This document shows positions 43,305-52,272 of a stretch of 64,000 nt of DNA, in pieces; within the stretch, counting starts at the first letter, position 1, and every line of letters starts with the position of its first letter. The notes beneath the pieces are model-generated. The model saw only the letters and a program-made list of their open reading frames with translations, was not told the DNA's origin and searched no databases. The translations under genes and the position numbers were made by a program. Source of the DNA: an uncultured Leucobacter sp. GTDB taxonomy: Bacteria; Actinomycetota; Actinomycetes; Actinomycetales; Microbacteriaceae. The stretch covers positions 7,366-71,365 of the forward strand of contig CALCJF010000109.1 of the NCBI GenBank assembly GCA_937967375.1, read 5' to 3'.

Positions 43305-44435
43305 ATGAGTTTTGCACTGCTGGCGCTCATCTGTGCCGTTGCGATCCTCGGCCCGCTGCTCAGTCTCGGTAAAATGCTGCGGGTTCCCGTCGTTATCGGT
43401 GAACTCGCCGTCGGTGTCGTGCTCGGTACAACCGGATTTGGCGTCGTAGACGCCACCGAGCCGACGTTCGACTTTCTCGCGCAGATCGGCTTCGCGCTGG
43501 TCATGTTCGTTGCGGGCAGTCATGTGCCGCTTCGGCAAACTGCGATGGTGCGCGGCCTCGGCTGGGGCTCACTGCGAGCTGTCGGGATCGCGGCGATTGC
43601 CGTGCCGCTCGGCCTCGGCATCGCGTCCCTCTTCGGCACTGGTCACGGTGCGCTATACGCAGTGCTCATCGCGTCATCGTCGGCAACGATCGTCATGCCC
43701 TCACTTGGTGGGGTTGAGGTGCGCAACAAGTCGGGGCTGCAGATGCTGGCTCAGCTGGCGATCGCCGATGCGCTCTGCATCATCGCGGTGCCACTCGTGC
43801 TTGATCCGGCGCACGTCGCACGGTCCGCGCTCGGTGCGCTCGCGGTGATCGCGGTGGCCGGGCTCTTCTTTCTTGTGTTGAACTGGGCCGAGCGCAGCGG
43901 GCAGCAGGAGCGCATACACCGAGTGAGCAAGACTCGCAGCCTTGCCATGGAGCTGCGTATCACCCTCGCGCTGCTCTTCACGCTCGCGGCAGTTGCGACA
44001 GTGATGCATGTCTCGGTCATGCTCGCCGGGTTTACGATGGGGCTCGCTGTTGCCGCGGTGGGAGAGCCGCGAAGGGTTGCGAATCAAACCTTCGCGCTCA
44101 CCGAAGGCTTTCTCGGACCGATCTTCTTCGTCTGGCTGGGGGCGTCTCTTGATCTCCGGCAGCTGATCGCCGACCCGGCTGCGGTCTGGCTCGGCGTCGC
44201 ACTCGGTGTCGCCGCAATCCTGGCACATGGGCTGGGTGCGTTGACAAGGCAACCGCTTTCGCTCGCGGTCTCGACGGCAGCTCAGCTCGGCGTGCCGGTT
44301 GGTGCGGCTGCGCTCGGCACCACCACAGGCGTGCTTGAATCGAGCGAGGCTGCCGCACTGCTGCTTGGCGCGGTGATCACGATTGTCGCCGTCGCGCTGG
44401 TGAATCGTCGAATGGTGACGTTGGTCGCACAATGA
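43305..44435 (+). CDS. Monovalent cation:proton antiporter, CPA2/Kef type
   Basis: The 376-residue membrane protein has about 12 helices and the CPA2 pattern (RVPVVIGELAVGVVLGTTGF; VMFVAGSHVPLR; SSSATIVMPSLGG). It lacks the C-terminal RCK/TrkA-N domain of KefB/KefC, so nucleotide gating is absent or provided elsewhere. It would exchange K+ or Na+ for protons. The ATG at 43305 has GAGGAG 7 bases upstream. Confidence 0.88.
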   Translation: MSFALLALICAVAILGPLLSLGKMLRVPVVIGELAVGVVLGTTGFGVVDATEPTFDFLAQIGFALVMFVAGSHVPLRQTAMVRGLGWGSLRAVGIAAIAVPLGLGIASLFGTGHGALYAVLIASSSATIVMPSLGGVEVRNKSGLQMLAQLAIADALCIIAVPLVLDPAHVARSALGALAVIAVAGLFFLVLNWAERSGQQERIHRVSKTRSLAMELRITLALLFTLAAVATVMHVSVMLAGFTMGLAVAAVGEPRRVANQTFALTEGFLGPIFFVWLGASLDLRQLIADPAAVWLGVALGVAAILAHGLGALTRQPLSLAVSTAAQLGVPVGAAALGTTTGVLESSEAAALLLGAVITIVAVALVNRRMVTLVAQ

Positions 44436-44438
44436 AGG

Positions 44439-44453
44439 CCCACTCTCAGTGGG
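44439..44453. terminator. Short hairpin between convergent genes
   Basis: A perfect 6-bp stem CCCACT / AGTGGG with a CTC loop is followed by TTCTT. It lies 3 bases after the antiporter stop, before the convergent dehydrogenase. Short, so efficiency is doubtful. Confidence 0.4.
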
Positions 44454-44484
44454 TTCTTCGGCGTGATAGCCGTCACCCGTGCGG

Positions 44485-45291
44485 CTACACGAACGACCCC
44501 GAGGGCTGCGCGATGCTGCTCACGCCGCGCAAGAGCGCCGCCGAGACGACCGCACTCGATCTGGGTGAGTCGGGCAGCGGCTTGTTGGTGATCGAGAAAT
44601 CGTAGTCACCCGAGGCGCCACTCGCGCGCACTCGGTGGTTCGTGAGCGTTGCTGCGGGATCTGCAACGAGACGAACCAGAGTCTCGTCCCACATGCCGGT
44701 CGCCGCAGCGAGCGCCACGCCAACGTTCAGTGAGGCAGGGAAGAGTCGGATCGCCTCGTCTACCGAGCCCTCGAACACCGTGAATGCTTCCTGCGTGTCG
44801 TGCAGCCGCTGGACCAGCTCGGGGGTCATCCATGGCCGCACGAGCGTCGTCGCGCGCTTCGTCGAAGTCAGCGAAGCGGCGTCGAGCCCACCGTCTCTGG
44901 CCGCAGCACCAAGCAGGTCGAGCCCGCCGATAGCCCCCGCGGTGAGAAAACAGCGCCCCGGGCCAGAGCTGAGAAGTCGCGCCCGCAGCTCGGAGTCGGC
45001 AAGGGCTCCTAGCGACGCCGGCAGCAGGTCAATGCCGGCCCCAATGATGCCTGGTCCCGCGGCGCGAAGCGTGGCAACGCTCGCGCACTCGACCACGAGA
45101 TCGCATTCGACGGGTGCGTCCGAGAGCGCGATCACCCGGTGCCCGTGGGGTGCTACCTGCTCGGGCGACCGGGTAATCACCCCGGCGAGGGCGGCGCTGG
45201 GAACCCGGGCCGAGGCAAGCGCGCTCGCGACGCGCACCCCGATCGCACCGAACCCCAGCACCGCAACCCGAAGCACCCGTGACGCACTCAT
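44485..45291 (-). CDS. L-aspartate dehydrogenase-like NAD(P)-binding protein
   Basis: A 268-residue protein with an N-terminal Rossmann fold (VAVLGFGAIGVRVASAL) and the DUF108 catalytic domain (TLVRPWMTPELVQ, FPASLNVGVALAAATG), the arrangement of aspartate dehydrogenase (NadX), which makes iminoaspartate for NAD synthesis. No nadA or nadC is near, so a role with another amino acid is possible. The -10-like TAGGCT lies 7 bases before the ATG. Confidence 0.82.
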   Translation of the reverse strand: MSASRVLRVAVLGFGAIGVRVASALASARVPSAALAGVITRSPEQVAPHGHRVIALSDAPVECDLVVECASVATLRAAGPGIIGAGIDLLPASLGALADSELRARLLSSGPGRCFLTAGAIGGLDLLGAAARDGGLDAASLTSTKRATTLVRPWMTPELVQRLHDTQEAFTVFEGSVDEAIRLFPASLNVGVALAAATGMWDETLVRLVADPAATLTNHRVRASGASGDYDFSITNKPLPDSPRSSAVVSAALLRGVSSIAQPSGSFV

Positions 45292-45298
45292 GCCCTCA

Positions 45299-45304
45299 AG
45301 CCTA
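45299..45304 (-). promoter_or_regulatory. -10 element TAGGCT of the aspartate-dehydrogenase-like gene
   Basis: On the minus strand TAGGCT is followed by TGAGGGC and then the ATG. A 7-base spacer places the transcription start at or next to the start codon. The GAGGG in the spacer could be a Shine-Dalgarno only on a longer transcript. Confidence 0.5.
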
Positions 45305-45321
45305 GGCTCCTCGGGCGCTCG

Positions 45322-47148
45322 CTATACCAGCGACTCTTGCCATGCGCGATGCAGCGCGGCGAACTTGCCGTCGGCGACGATCAGCTCAGCAGGGGAGTCG
45401 TCTTCGATCACGCGACCGTGTTCCATCACGAGCACCCGATCGGCGATCGCAACCGTCGAGAGGCGGTGCGCGATGATGATCGCGGTGCGATCGGCGAGCA
45501 GAGTCTGCAGCGCGTCTTGCACGAGGCGCTCGCTCGGAAGGTCGAGCGACGCGGTCGCCTCGTCGAGAATCAGCACGGCCGGGTTGGCGAGAAATGCCCG
45601 TGCGAACGAGATCAGCTGGCGCTGACCCGCCGAGACCCGCCCGCCGCGCTTGTTCACGTCGGTGTCGTAGCCGTCGGTCAGCCTCGAGATGAACTCGTCG
45701 GCGCCGACAGCGCGAGCCGCGGCCTGAATTTCTTCCGAGGTTGCCGACGGTTTGCCGAGCGCGATGTTCTCTGCGACCGTGCCGCTGAAAAGATAGGCCT
45801 CTTGCGTCACCATCACGATGGCTCTGCGCAGGTCTTCGGGCGAGAGGTCGCGCAGATCGACGCCGTCCAGCGAAACGCGACCAATAGTCGGGTCGTAGAA
45901 GCGCGCGACGAGCTTTGCGAGAGTCGACTTGCCCGCGCCGGTCGTGCCGACCAGAGCGATCGTCTGCCCGGCGGGAATCGCAAGATCGCATTCAGCCAGC
46001 ACCGTGCGCCCGCCGCCCGAACCGCCGTATCCGAAGCTGACCCCGTCGAAGCGCAGCTCACCCCTTGCCTCGCTGAGCTCGACGGGGTGCTGGGGATCCT
46101 CGACCGTGGGTGACTCTTCGAGCACCCCCGAAACCTTCTCGAGCGCCGCAACCGCCGACTGATACGAGTTCAAGAACATCGCGACGTCTTCGAGCGGGCC
46201 GAAGAAGTTGCGCACGTAGAGCACTGCGGCGAGCAGCACACCGATCGCGAGCCCGCCGTCAGTGACGCGCAGCGCACCCCAGAGCAACACTACGGCAACA
46301 GTGATGTTGCCCAGCAGCACGAGGCCGGGATCGAGCACGCCGAACAGGTTGATCACTCGTAGGTTGGCCAGACGATAGTCGTCAGAGACCTTAGCGAATA
46401 CGCGATCGTTTCGCTTCTCGCGCCGAAACGCCTGCACGGCGCGCATGCCCGTCATGGTCTCGACGAACTGCACGATGAGGCGCGCGCTGACCACGCGGGT
46501 CGCCCGAAATCCCTTCTGCGATTCGATGACGAACCACCACATGAGCAGCCCGAGCGGCACGCCCATGCCCACCAGAATCAGCCCGCTGCGCCAGTCGATC
46601 AAAAACAGTGCGATGAGCGTGAATGCGCCGAGCAGCACCGCGTCGATGAGCTCGCTGAGGCTGCCGTCGAGCAGCTCTTGAATCGATTCGAGATCGCTCG
46701 TCTGCCGCGAGATGATGCGACCCGAGGTGTAGCCCTCGTGAAACTCGAGGCTGAGTCGCTGGGTGTGTCTGAAGATGCGGGTGCGCAACTCAATCATCAC
46801 CGACTGTGTGAGACGGGCGATGAGCACGACGTACCAACCTGCGAGCGCCGCTCCGCCACCGCCGATGACGAGGTACGCCGCAGTGATGCCGACGGCCGGC
46901 CACCAGTCGCCCCGTTCGATTGCGAGCGGGAGGGCGTCGTCGATGCCGAAGGCGATCAGGCTTGGGCCGATCGCGCGCAGCACCGCCGAGACCACGACCA
47001 CAATGACCGTGAGCACGATCAGCTTCTTGAACGGACGCAGGATCGATCCCAGCAGGCGCAGCGACCGCCGCCTGATGGCGCGGCTCTCTTCGCGGGTGTA
47101 GCTCTCGCGATCCTCGCCGCGGGTGCCCAGCACGCTCTCGGGGCTCAT
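45322..47148 (-). CDS. ABC exporter half-transporter, canonical ATPase-site subunit
   Basis: A 608-residue type IV ABC exporter subunit: six-helix membrane domain (about 30-340) and a nucleotide-binding domain with Walker A GTTGAGKST and Walker B VLILDEATASLD, both intact, plus the H-loop IIAHRLSTV. Its signature is VSAGQRQ, deviating from LSGGQ. It pairs with the subunit encoded at 47145, overlapping by 4 bases. Such heterodimers export drugs, lipids or peptides. Substrate unknown. Confidence 0.93.
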   Translation of the reverse strand: MSPESVLGTRGEDRESYTREESRAIRRRSLRLLGSILRPFKKLIVLTVIVVVVSAVLRAIGPSLIAFGIDDALPLAIERGDWWPAVGITAAYLVIGGGGAALAGWYVVLIARLTQSVMIELRTRIFRHTQRLSLEFHEGYTSGRIISRQTSDLESIQELLDGSLSELIDAVLLGAFTLIALFLIDWRSGLILVGMGVPLGLLMWWFVIESQKGFRATRVVSARLIVQFVETMTGMRAVQAFRREKRNDRVFAKVSDDYRLANLRVINLFGVLDPGLVLLGNITVAVVLLWGALRVTDGGLAIGVLLAAVLYVRNFFGPLEDVAMFLNSYQSAVAALEKVSGVLEESPTVEDPQHPVELSEARGELRFDGVSFGYGGSGGGRTVLAECDLAIPAGQTIALVGTTGAGKSTLAKLVARFYDPTIGRVSLDGVDLRDLSPEDLRRAIVMVTQEAYLFSGTVAENIALGKPSATSEEIQAAARAVGADEFISRLTDGYDTDVNKRGGRVSAGQRQLISFARAFLANPAVLILDEATASLDLPSERLVQDALQTLLADRTAIIIAHRLSTVAIADRVLVMEHGRVIEDDSPAELIVADGKFAALHRAWQESLV

Positions 47149-48962
47149 CGTGGCACCTCCTCTCCGGTGTGGGTAGATCGTTCGGGGCGCTCGGTCTCGA
47201 GCGAAGAAATCAAGTAGCGGTAGTGCTCACTCGTGCGCAGCAGCTCGCTGTGGGTGCCGAGCTCGGTGACCACGCCTCCCTGCATGACCGCAACGCGGTC
47301 GGCCATCGCGACCGTCGATGGGCGGTGCGCGACGACCAGCGCGGTCGTGTGCTCGAGCACGCGCCGAAGCGCGGCTTCGACGAGAGCCTCGGTGTCGACA
47401 TCGAGCGCCGACAGTGGATCATCGAGCACGAGCACACTGGGCCGTGCTGCGACGACACGCGCGAGCGCGAGCCGCTGCCGCTGGCCGCCAGACAGGCTGA
47501 GCCCCTCTTCGCCGACCTCGGTGTCGAGGCCATTCGGCAGTTCGTAAGCAAAGCCAGCCTGAGCCACCTCGAGCGCCTCGTGCAGCACTCGATCTGCCTC
47601 TTGTCCGGTCACGTCGAGGTCGTCGCGACCGAGCAGCACGTTCTCCCGAACGCTTGCAGAGAAGAGGATCGGCTCGTCGAATGCCACGCCGATGTGCCGG
47701 CGCAGCTGCTCGAGCGGCAGCTCGCGTACGTCGATACCGTCGAGCTCGACTGAGCCCGACGTTACGTCGTACAGCCTGGTGGGCAGCGTCGTGAGCGTGG
47801 TTCTGCCGCTGCCTGTGGCGCCCACGAGAGCGAGCGTCTCGCCGGGCACGAGCGCGAGGTTGAGTCCGTTCAGCAAGTCGAGCTCGCTGCCGGGGGCATC
47901 GGCGAACCTGAAGTGCACGTCGCGAAACACGAGCTCGCCGCGGGCGCGCTCGATCGAGCGCGGATGCTCGGGGTCGGTGATCGTGATCTCGGCGTCGAAC
48001 ACCTCGAAGACGCGGTCGGTAGCCGTGCGCGCGTCGATCATGAACGAGAACAGAAAGCCCAGCGAGTTCATCGGCCAACGGAGCGCTGCTGCCATCGCGA
48101 AGAATGCGAAGAGTTCGCCAACGCTGAGTTGACGCATGCCAACGAGCACCACGCCGGTCATGAGGCAGAGTCCGATTGCGAGCACCGGAACCATGTCGTA
48201 CCAGAACCAGATCAGCCCGACCTCGCGAGCCTTGCGCAGCTCCGTGCTGCGCAGCGACTCGGCCTGTCTGCGAAACTGTCCGAGCGCGTGGCCGCCGCGG
48301 CCGAAGGCTTTGAGCACGCGGATGCCGTGCACGCTCTCTTCAACCGCGGTTGCGAGGTCGCCCGATTGATCCTGGCTCTTGCGCGAGAGTGCGCCGTAGA
48401 CCTGCTCGAAGCGATATCCCACCACCCAGATGGGCAGCGAGGCTACGAAGAAGACGGTGCCGAGCGCCCAATGCCAGCGAAACAGCAGGCCGGTGCCGAT
48501 GAGCATCGTGAGCACGTTGACGAACAGCATGATCGCGCCGAAGGTCAGCCAACGGCGAATCAGGCCGATGTCTTGCATCATGCGGCTGAGCAACTGCCCC
48601 GATTGCCAACGGTCGTGAAACGACACCTGCAGCCGCTGCAGCCGCTCGTAAAACGTTTGGCGAATCGCGAACTCGACCTCGGTCATCGGTCGCAGCACGA
48701 ATGCGCGCCGCAGAAAGATGAAGAGGGCTTCCGCCACGCCGAGCCCGAGCACCGCGAGTGTTGACCACACGATCAGCGCGCGGTCGCCCGTGAGCAGCGG
48801 GCCGTCGACGACCCACTGCAGAACGACCGGGATGGCGAGGCTGGCGAGCGAGGCGATGAGCGCTGCAACGACGCCACCGATCACGCGGGGCAGCGCAGGC
48901 TTCGCGAACGGGTAGAGCCTTGCGAGCGATCGTGCGAGTGAAAGCGAAGACGAAGAAGTCAT
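47145..48962 (-). CDS. ABC exporter half-transporter, degenerate-site subunit
   Basis: A 605-residue partner with a canonical signature LSGGQRQ but two altered catalytic positions: Arg387 replaces the Walker A Lys (GATGSGRTT), and Asp515 replaces the catalytic Glu after Walker B (VLVLDDPLSALD). In a heterodimer its Walker motifs face the partner's VSAGQ, making one degenerate site, while the partner's intact Walker motifs face this LSGGQ. The same logic operates in BmrCD, TM287/288 and TmrAB. An AGGG lies only 3 bases before the ATG, so ribosome binding is weak. Upstream is a leader ORF. Confidence 0.92.
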   Translation of the reverse strand: MTSSSSLSLARSLARLYPFAKPALPRVIGGVVAALIASLASLAIPVVLQWVVDGPLLTGDRALIVWSTLAVLGLGVAEALFIFLRRAFVLRPMTEVEFAIRQTFYERLQRLQVSFHDRWQSGQLLSRMMQDIGLIRRWLTFGAIMLFVNVLTMLIGTGLLFRWHWALGTVFFVASLPIWVVGYRFEQVYGALSRKSQDQSGDLATAVEESVHGIRVLKAFGRGGHALGQFRRQAESLRSTELRKAREVGLIWFWYDMVPVLAIGLCLMTGVVLVGMRQLSVGELFAFFAMAAALRWPMNSLGFLFSFMIDARTATDRVFEVFDAEITITDPEHPRSIERARGELVFRDVHFRFADAPGSELDLLNGLNLALVPGETLALVGATGSGRTTLTTLPTRLYDVTSGSVELDGIDVRELPLEQLRRHIGVAFDEPILFSASVRENVLLGRDDLDVTGQEADRVLHEALEVAQAGFAYELPNGLDTEVGEEGLSLSGGQRQRLALARVVAARPSVLVLDDPLSALDVDTEALVEAALRRVLEHTTALVVAHRPSTVAMADRVAVMQGGVVTELGTHSELLRTSEHYRYLISSLETERPERSTHTGEEVPR

Positions 48963-48980
48963 GATCCCTGAAAGAAGAGG

Positions 48981-48995
48981 TGCGCCGGCGGCGCA
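48981..48995 (-). terminator. Terminator-like hairpin in the ABC exporter leader
   Basis: On the minus strand TGCGCC-GCC-GGCGCA (6-bp perfect stem) is followed directly by CCTCTTCTTTC, pyrimidine-rich. It lies between the leader ORF and the first exporter gene, where an attenuator would be expected. Short stem, so inference. Confidence 0.4.
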
Positions 48996-49032
48996 GAAGC
49001 TGGAGAACGTGAGGCGGCGAAGGCCGCGCAGT

Positions 49033-49095
49033 CTAGTGTCCGGTCAGCGGGTTGCCCGGAAGAGCAGGGGCCGCGAATGCACGGTTATCGGTCAT
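49033..49095 (-). CDS. 20-residue leader ORF upstream of the ABC exporter
   Basis: MTDNRAFAAPALPGNPLTGH is encoded in a short open frame with an excellent ribosome binding site, AAAGGAG 6 bases before the ATG. That is a better site than that of the exporter gene 70 bases downstream. The heterodimeric exporter BmrCD of Bacillus is controlled by translation of a leader peptide and an attenuator, so this arrangement suggests drug-responsive attenuation. Alternatively the peptide is an exported signal or a chance ORF. The TAG stop plus ACT forms TAGACT, which could be a -10 for the exporter itself. Confidence 0.5.
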   Translation of the reverse strand: MTDNRAFAAPALPGNPLTGH

Positions 49096-49207
49096 GGCCT
49101 GCTCCTTTCCGGGTCGTAGGGATTACAAGAATTCACACTATCTACTTTTGCCCGGGGCACGCAAGGGCGACTTTCGTGGGCTCGCCATCGGTTCGCTTAT
49201 CGGGCGC

Positions 49208-49213
49208 TAAGCT
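49208..49213 (+). promoter_or_regulatory. -10 element TAAGCT of leuB
   Basis: TAAGCT lies 35 bases before the GTG start. Unlike the leaderless genes, a leader of about 29 bases with AAGGAG is predicted. No recognisable -35. Confidence 0.45.
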
Positions 49214-49248
49214 AATGAACGCACCCCAAAGACGCAGAAGGAGCACCC

Positions 49249-50310
49249 GTGCCACGAACCATCAAGCTCGCAGTCATTCCAGGCGACGGGATCGGGCCCG
49301 AGGTCATCCGCGAGGCGAACCGCGTGCTCGACGCAGTTCTCGACGGTGGCGAAGTGACGCTCGAGCGCACGGAGTTCAAACTTGGGGCAGAGCGCTTCCT
49401 CGAGACCGGCGAAACGCTTCCCGGGGCAGAGCAAGACGCGCTTGCCGCGCACGACGCGATTCTGTTCGGCGCGGTCGGGGGAGTGCCCGGTGATGTTCGC
49501 CTCAAGAATGCAAACATCGAGCGTGGCCTGCTGCTGAAGCTTCGTTTCGACTTTGATCACTACGCGAACGTGCGCCCGTGCCGACTTTTTCCCGGTGTTG
49601 TGAGCACCCTCGCGAATCCAGGCGAGGTCGATTTCATCGTGGTCCGCGAGGGCACTGAAGGCCCCTACGCAGGCAACGGCGGTCGCCTGCGCGCGGGCAC
49701 GCCCGCAGAGGTGGCGACCGAGGTCTCGGTGAACACCGCATACGGTGTCGAGCGCGTGGTTCGGTATGCCTTTGAGATGGCCGAGAAGCGGCCTCGCAAG
49801 AAGCTGACCTGGGTGCACAAGACCAACGTGCTCGTGCACGCTGGCGCGATCTGGCAGCGCGTCGTCGAGGCGGTTGCGGCAGAGCACCCGGGCATCGCAG
49901 TCGACTACATGCACGTCGACGCTGCCACCATCTTCATGGTGCAAGACCCAGCACGCTTCGATGTGATCGTGACCGACAACCTGTTCGGTGATATTCTCAC
50001 TGATCTGGCCGGCGCTATCGGCGGCGGCATTGGGCTCGCAGCCAGTGGCAACATCAATCCCACCGGTGAGTTTCCGAGCATGTTCGAACCGGTCCACGGC
50101 TCAGCTCCCGACATCGCAGGGAAGCAACTGGCCGACCCGACCGCTGCAATTCTCTCAGCAGGCATCATGCTCGACCACCTTGGGCTTGCCGCCGAGGCCG
50201 ATCGCGTGCGCGCGGCGGTGCAGGCAGACCTTGCGACGAAAGCAGGCGGTGCCCGTCCCACGGCGAGCATCGGTGACGCGATCATCGCGCAGCTGCCACC
50301 GAGATCCTAG
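49249..50310 (+). CDS. leuB: 3-isopropylmalate dehydrogenase
   Basis: A 353-residue NAD-dependent decarboxylating dehydrogenase of leucine biosynthesis. It opens with LAVIPGDGIGPEVI and includes NLFGDILTDLAGAIGGGIGL, the metal-binding segment, and SGNINPT. The GTG at 49249 follows AAGGAG. Followed by ilvE, which acts later in branched-chain amino acid synthesis. Confidence 0.94.
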   Translation: MPRTIKLAVIPGDGIGPEVIREANRVLDAVLDGGEVTLERTEFKLGAERFLETGETLPGAEQDALAAHDAILFGAVGGVPGDVRLKNANIERGLLLKLRFDFDHYANVRPCRLFPGVVSTLANPGEVDFIVVREGTEGPYAGNGGRLRAGTPAEVATEVSVNTAYGVERVVRYAFEMAEKRPRKKLTWVHKTNVLVHAGAIWQRVVEAVAAEHPGIAVDYMHVDAATIFMVQDPARFDVIVTDNLFGDILTDLAGAIGGGIGLAASGNINPTGEFPSMFEPVHGSAPDIAGKQLADPTAAILSAGIMLDHLGLAAEADRVRAAVQADLATKAGGARPTASIGDAIIAQLPPRS

Positions 50311-50313
50311 ACT
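50308..50313 (+). promoter_or_regulatory. -10 element TAGACT of ilvE, overlapping the leuB stop
   Basis: TAGACT starts with the TAG stop of leuB. It would give ilvE its own transcript with a leader of about 40 bases that holds a 5-bp hairpin CCGCG-N6-CGCGG (50327-50342). Confidence 0.4.
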
Positions 50314-50358
50314 TCTACCTACACGGCCGCGGCTGCTCGCGGCAGAAAGTGAAAGACC

Positions 50359-51465
50359 ATGATTGAGTTCAGCCATTACCCGGCAACCAGGCGCAGCGAC
50401 GCCGAGCGCGAAGCAGCGCTTGTCGACCCCGGCTTCGGCAAAGTATTCACGGATCACATGGTCTCGATCTCGTGGACCCGTGAGCAGGGGTGGCACGACG
50501 CCAAGGTGATGCCCTATGGTCCGATCGCCATGGACCCCGCGGCATCGGTGCTGCACTATGGCCAAGAGATCTTCGAGGGTATCAAGGCATACCGCCACCC
50601 GAACGGTGACGTCGTGACCTTCCGCCCCGAGGCGAATGCGCAGCGGTTGAACGAGAGCGCGAAGCGTCTCGCCCTGCCCGAACTACCCGAAGAGCTGTTT
50701 GTCCGCGCGCTCGAAGAGCTCGTGCGCGTCGACATTGACTGGGTGCCTTCGCGAGAAGACCAGAGCCTGTACCTGCGCCCGTTCATGATCTCAGACGAGA
50801 GCTTTCTCGGCGTGCGCGCGGCAGAGAAGGCGCGCTTTCTCGTCATCGCAAGTCCAGCAGGCCCCTACTTCACCGGTGGTGTGAAGCCCGTGTCGATCTG
50901 GCTTTCAGAAGAGCACGCACGCGCTGGCCGCGGCGGCACCGGTGCCGCAAAGTGCGGCGGCAACTACGCGGCATCGCTGCTGCCGACGCGCGTTGCGCAA
51001 GAGAACGGCTGTGCGCAGGTGCTCTTCACCGACGCGGCAACAAAAGATCAGATCGACGAGCTCGGCGGCATGAACCTGTTTCTTGTGCGCGCCGACGGCA
51101 ACCTCGTCACTCCCGCGCTCAATGGCAACATTCTCGACGGCATCACCCGTCGCAGCCTGATCCAGCTAGCGAAAGATCGCGGCCTGACCGTCGACGAGCG
51201 CGAGGTGACCGTGAGCGAATGGCGCGAGGGCGCTGCTGACGGATCGATCGTCGAGGCATTCGCGTGCGGCACTGCCGCAGTGATCACGCCGATCGGCGCG
51301 CTCAAGGCCGCGAGCGGCACCGTGGTTGACTTCGGCGATCGTGCTCCAGGCAAGCTCACCATGTCGCTGCGCGATGAACTTACCGGCATTCAGTTCGGCA
51401 CCGTTGCGGATCCGCACGGTTGGGTGCATCAGATCGTTGCCGCCGACGTGCCAGCGAGCGCGTAG
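50359..51465 (+). CDS. ilvE: Branched-chain amino acid aminotransferase
   Basis: A 368-residue fold-type IV PLP enzyme that performs the last step of leucine, isoleucine and valine synthesis. EIFEGIKAYRHPNGDVVTFR, FVIASPAGPYF-like text and the PLP Lys in TGAAKCGGNYAAS are seen, with a late EAFACGTAAVITPIG. Ten bases separate it from the next gene, which probably shares its transcript. Leader hairpin and own -10 are noted separately. Confidence 0.95.
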   Translation: MIEFSHYPATRRSDAEREAALVDPGFGKVFTDHMVSISWTREQGWHDAKVMPYGPIAMDPAASVLHYGQEIFEGIKAYRHPNGDVVTFRPEANAQRLNESAKRLALPELPEELFVRALEELVRVDIDWVPSREDQSLYLRPFMISDESFLGVRAAEKARFLVIASPAGPYFTGGVKPVSIWLSEEHARAGRGGTGAAKCGGNYAASLLPTRVAQENGCAQVLFTDAATKDQIDELGGMNLFLVRADGNLVTPALNGNILDGITRRSLIQLAKDRGLTVDEREVTVSEWREGAADGSIVEAFACGTAAVITPIGALKAASGTVVDFGDRAPGKLTMSLRDELTGIQFGTVADPHGWVHQIVAADVPASA

Positions 51466-51474
51466 GCGCCCAGC

Positions 51475-52272
51475 ATGAAGGTTGCGCGCTTCAGCTACGA
51501 AGGCGAGATCGGTTTCGGCATCCTTGACCATGCAGAGCATGGCGAGGGAGTCGAGATTGTCGAGTTGCTTGGGGATCCGATGGCGAGCGGCTTCGACACC
51601 ACTGGACGACGCATACCCTTTGACGAGGTGCGGTTGCTTGCCCCGGTGATCCCTCGCTCAAAAATCGTCTGCGTCGGCAAGAACTACCTCGATCACGTTG
51701 AAGAGATGAAAGACGTGACGGGCATCGGTACCGCCGAGCCGCCCGCCGAGCCTCTGCTGTTCCTGAAACCCAACACCTCAGTGATCGGCCCCGGCGAGAC
51801 GATTGTGCGGCCCGCTATTTCCGAGCAGGTCGAGCACGAGGGCGAGCTCGCGGTCATCATTGGAGCCGTCGCGAAAGAGGTGCCGATCGAGCGTGCCATG
51901 CAGGTCGTGTTCGGTTTCACCTGCGCGAACGATGTGAGTGCTCGCGACCTGCAGGTGAAAGACGGCCAATGGTCGCGTGCAAAGGGGTTCGACACCTTCT
52001 GCCCGCTCGGCCCCGTCATCGAGACCGACCTCGATCTGACCGACGCGCACATCGAGACCCGGGTGAACGGCGAGGTGCGGCAGAGCAGTTCAACGGCGCA
52101 CCTGATTCACTCGGTCGCGAGGATCGTGGCGCACGCCTCAGAGGCGTTCACGCTGCTGCCAGGCGACGTGATCTTGACGGGCACCCCCGCGGGTGTGGGG
52201 CGGCTTGAAGCCGGCGATACGGTCGAGGTTGAGGTGTCCGGTATCGGCGTTCTGCGAAACACAGTGGCATGA
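51475..52272 (+). CDS. Fumarylacetoacetate hydrolase family protein
   Basis: A 265-residue metal-dependent hydrolase or decarboxylase. IVCVGKNYLDHVEEM, then EHEGELAVIIG with the metal-binding Glu pair, NDVSARDLQ, GFDTFCPLGPVI, and ILTGTPAGVG are all family signatures. FAH proteins include acylpyruvases and oxaloacetate decarboxylases, so the exact substrate is open. Co-transcribed with ilvE, and overlaps the phosphoesterase gene by 4 bases. Confidence 0.9.
   Translation: MKVARFSYEGEIGFGILDHAEHGEGVEIVELLGDPMASGFDTTGRRIPFDEVRLLAPVIPRSKIVCVGKNYLDHVEEMKDVTGIGTAEPPAEPLLFLKPNTSVIGPGETIVRPAISEQVEHEGELAVIIGAVAKEVPIERAMQVVFGFTCANDVSARDLQVKDGQWSRAKGFDTFCPLGPVIETDLDLTDAHIETRVNGEVRQSSSTAHLIHSVARIVAHASEAFTLLPGDVILTGTPAGVGRLEAGDTVEVEVSGIGVLRNTVA

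Noticed and set aside
43202..43504. N-terminal extension of the small beta-rich protein
   Set aside because: It overlaps the antiporter coding region and has low-complexity Ser/Thr/Pro text typical of a shadow frame.
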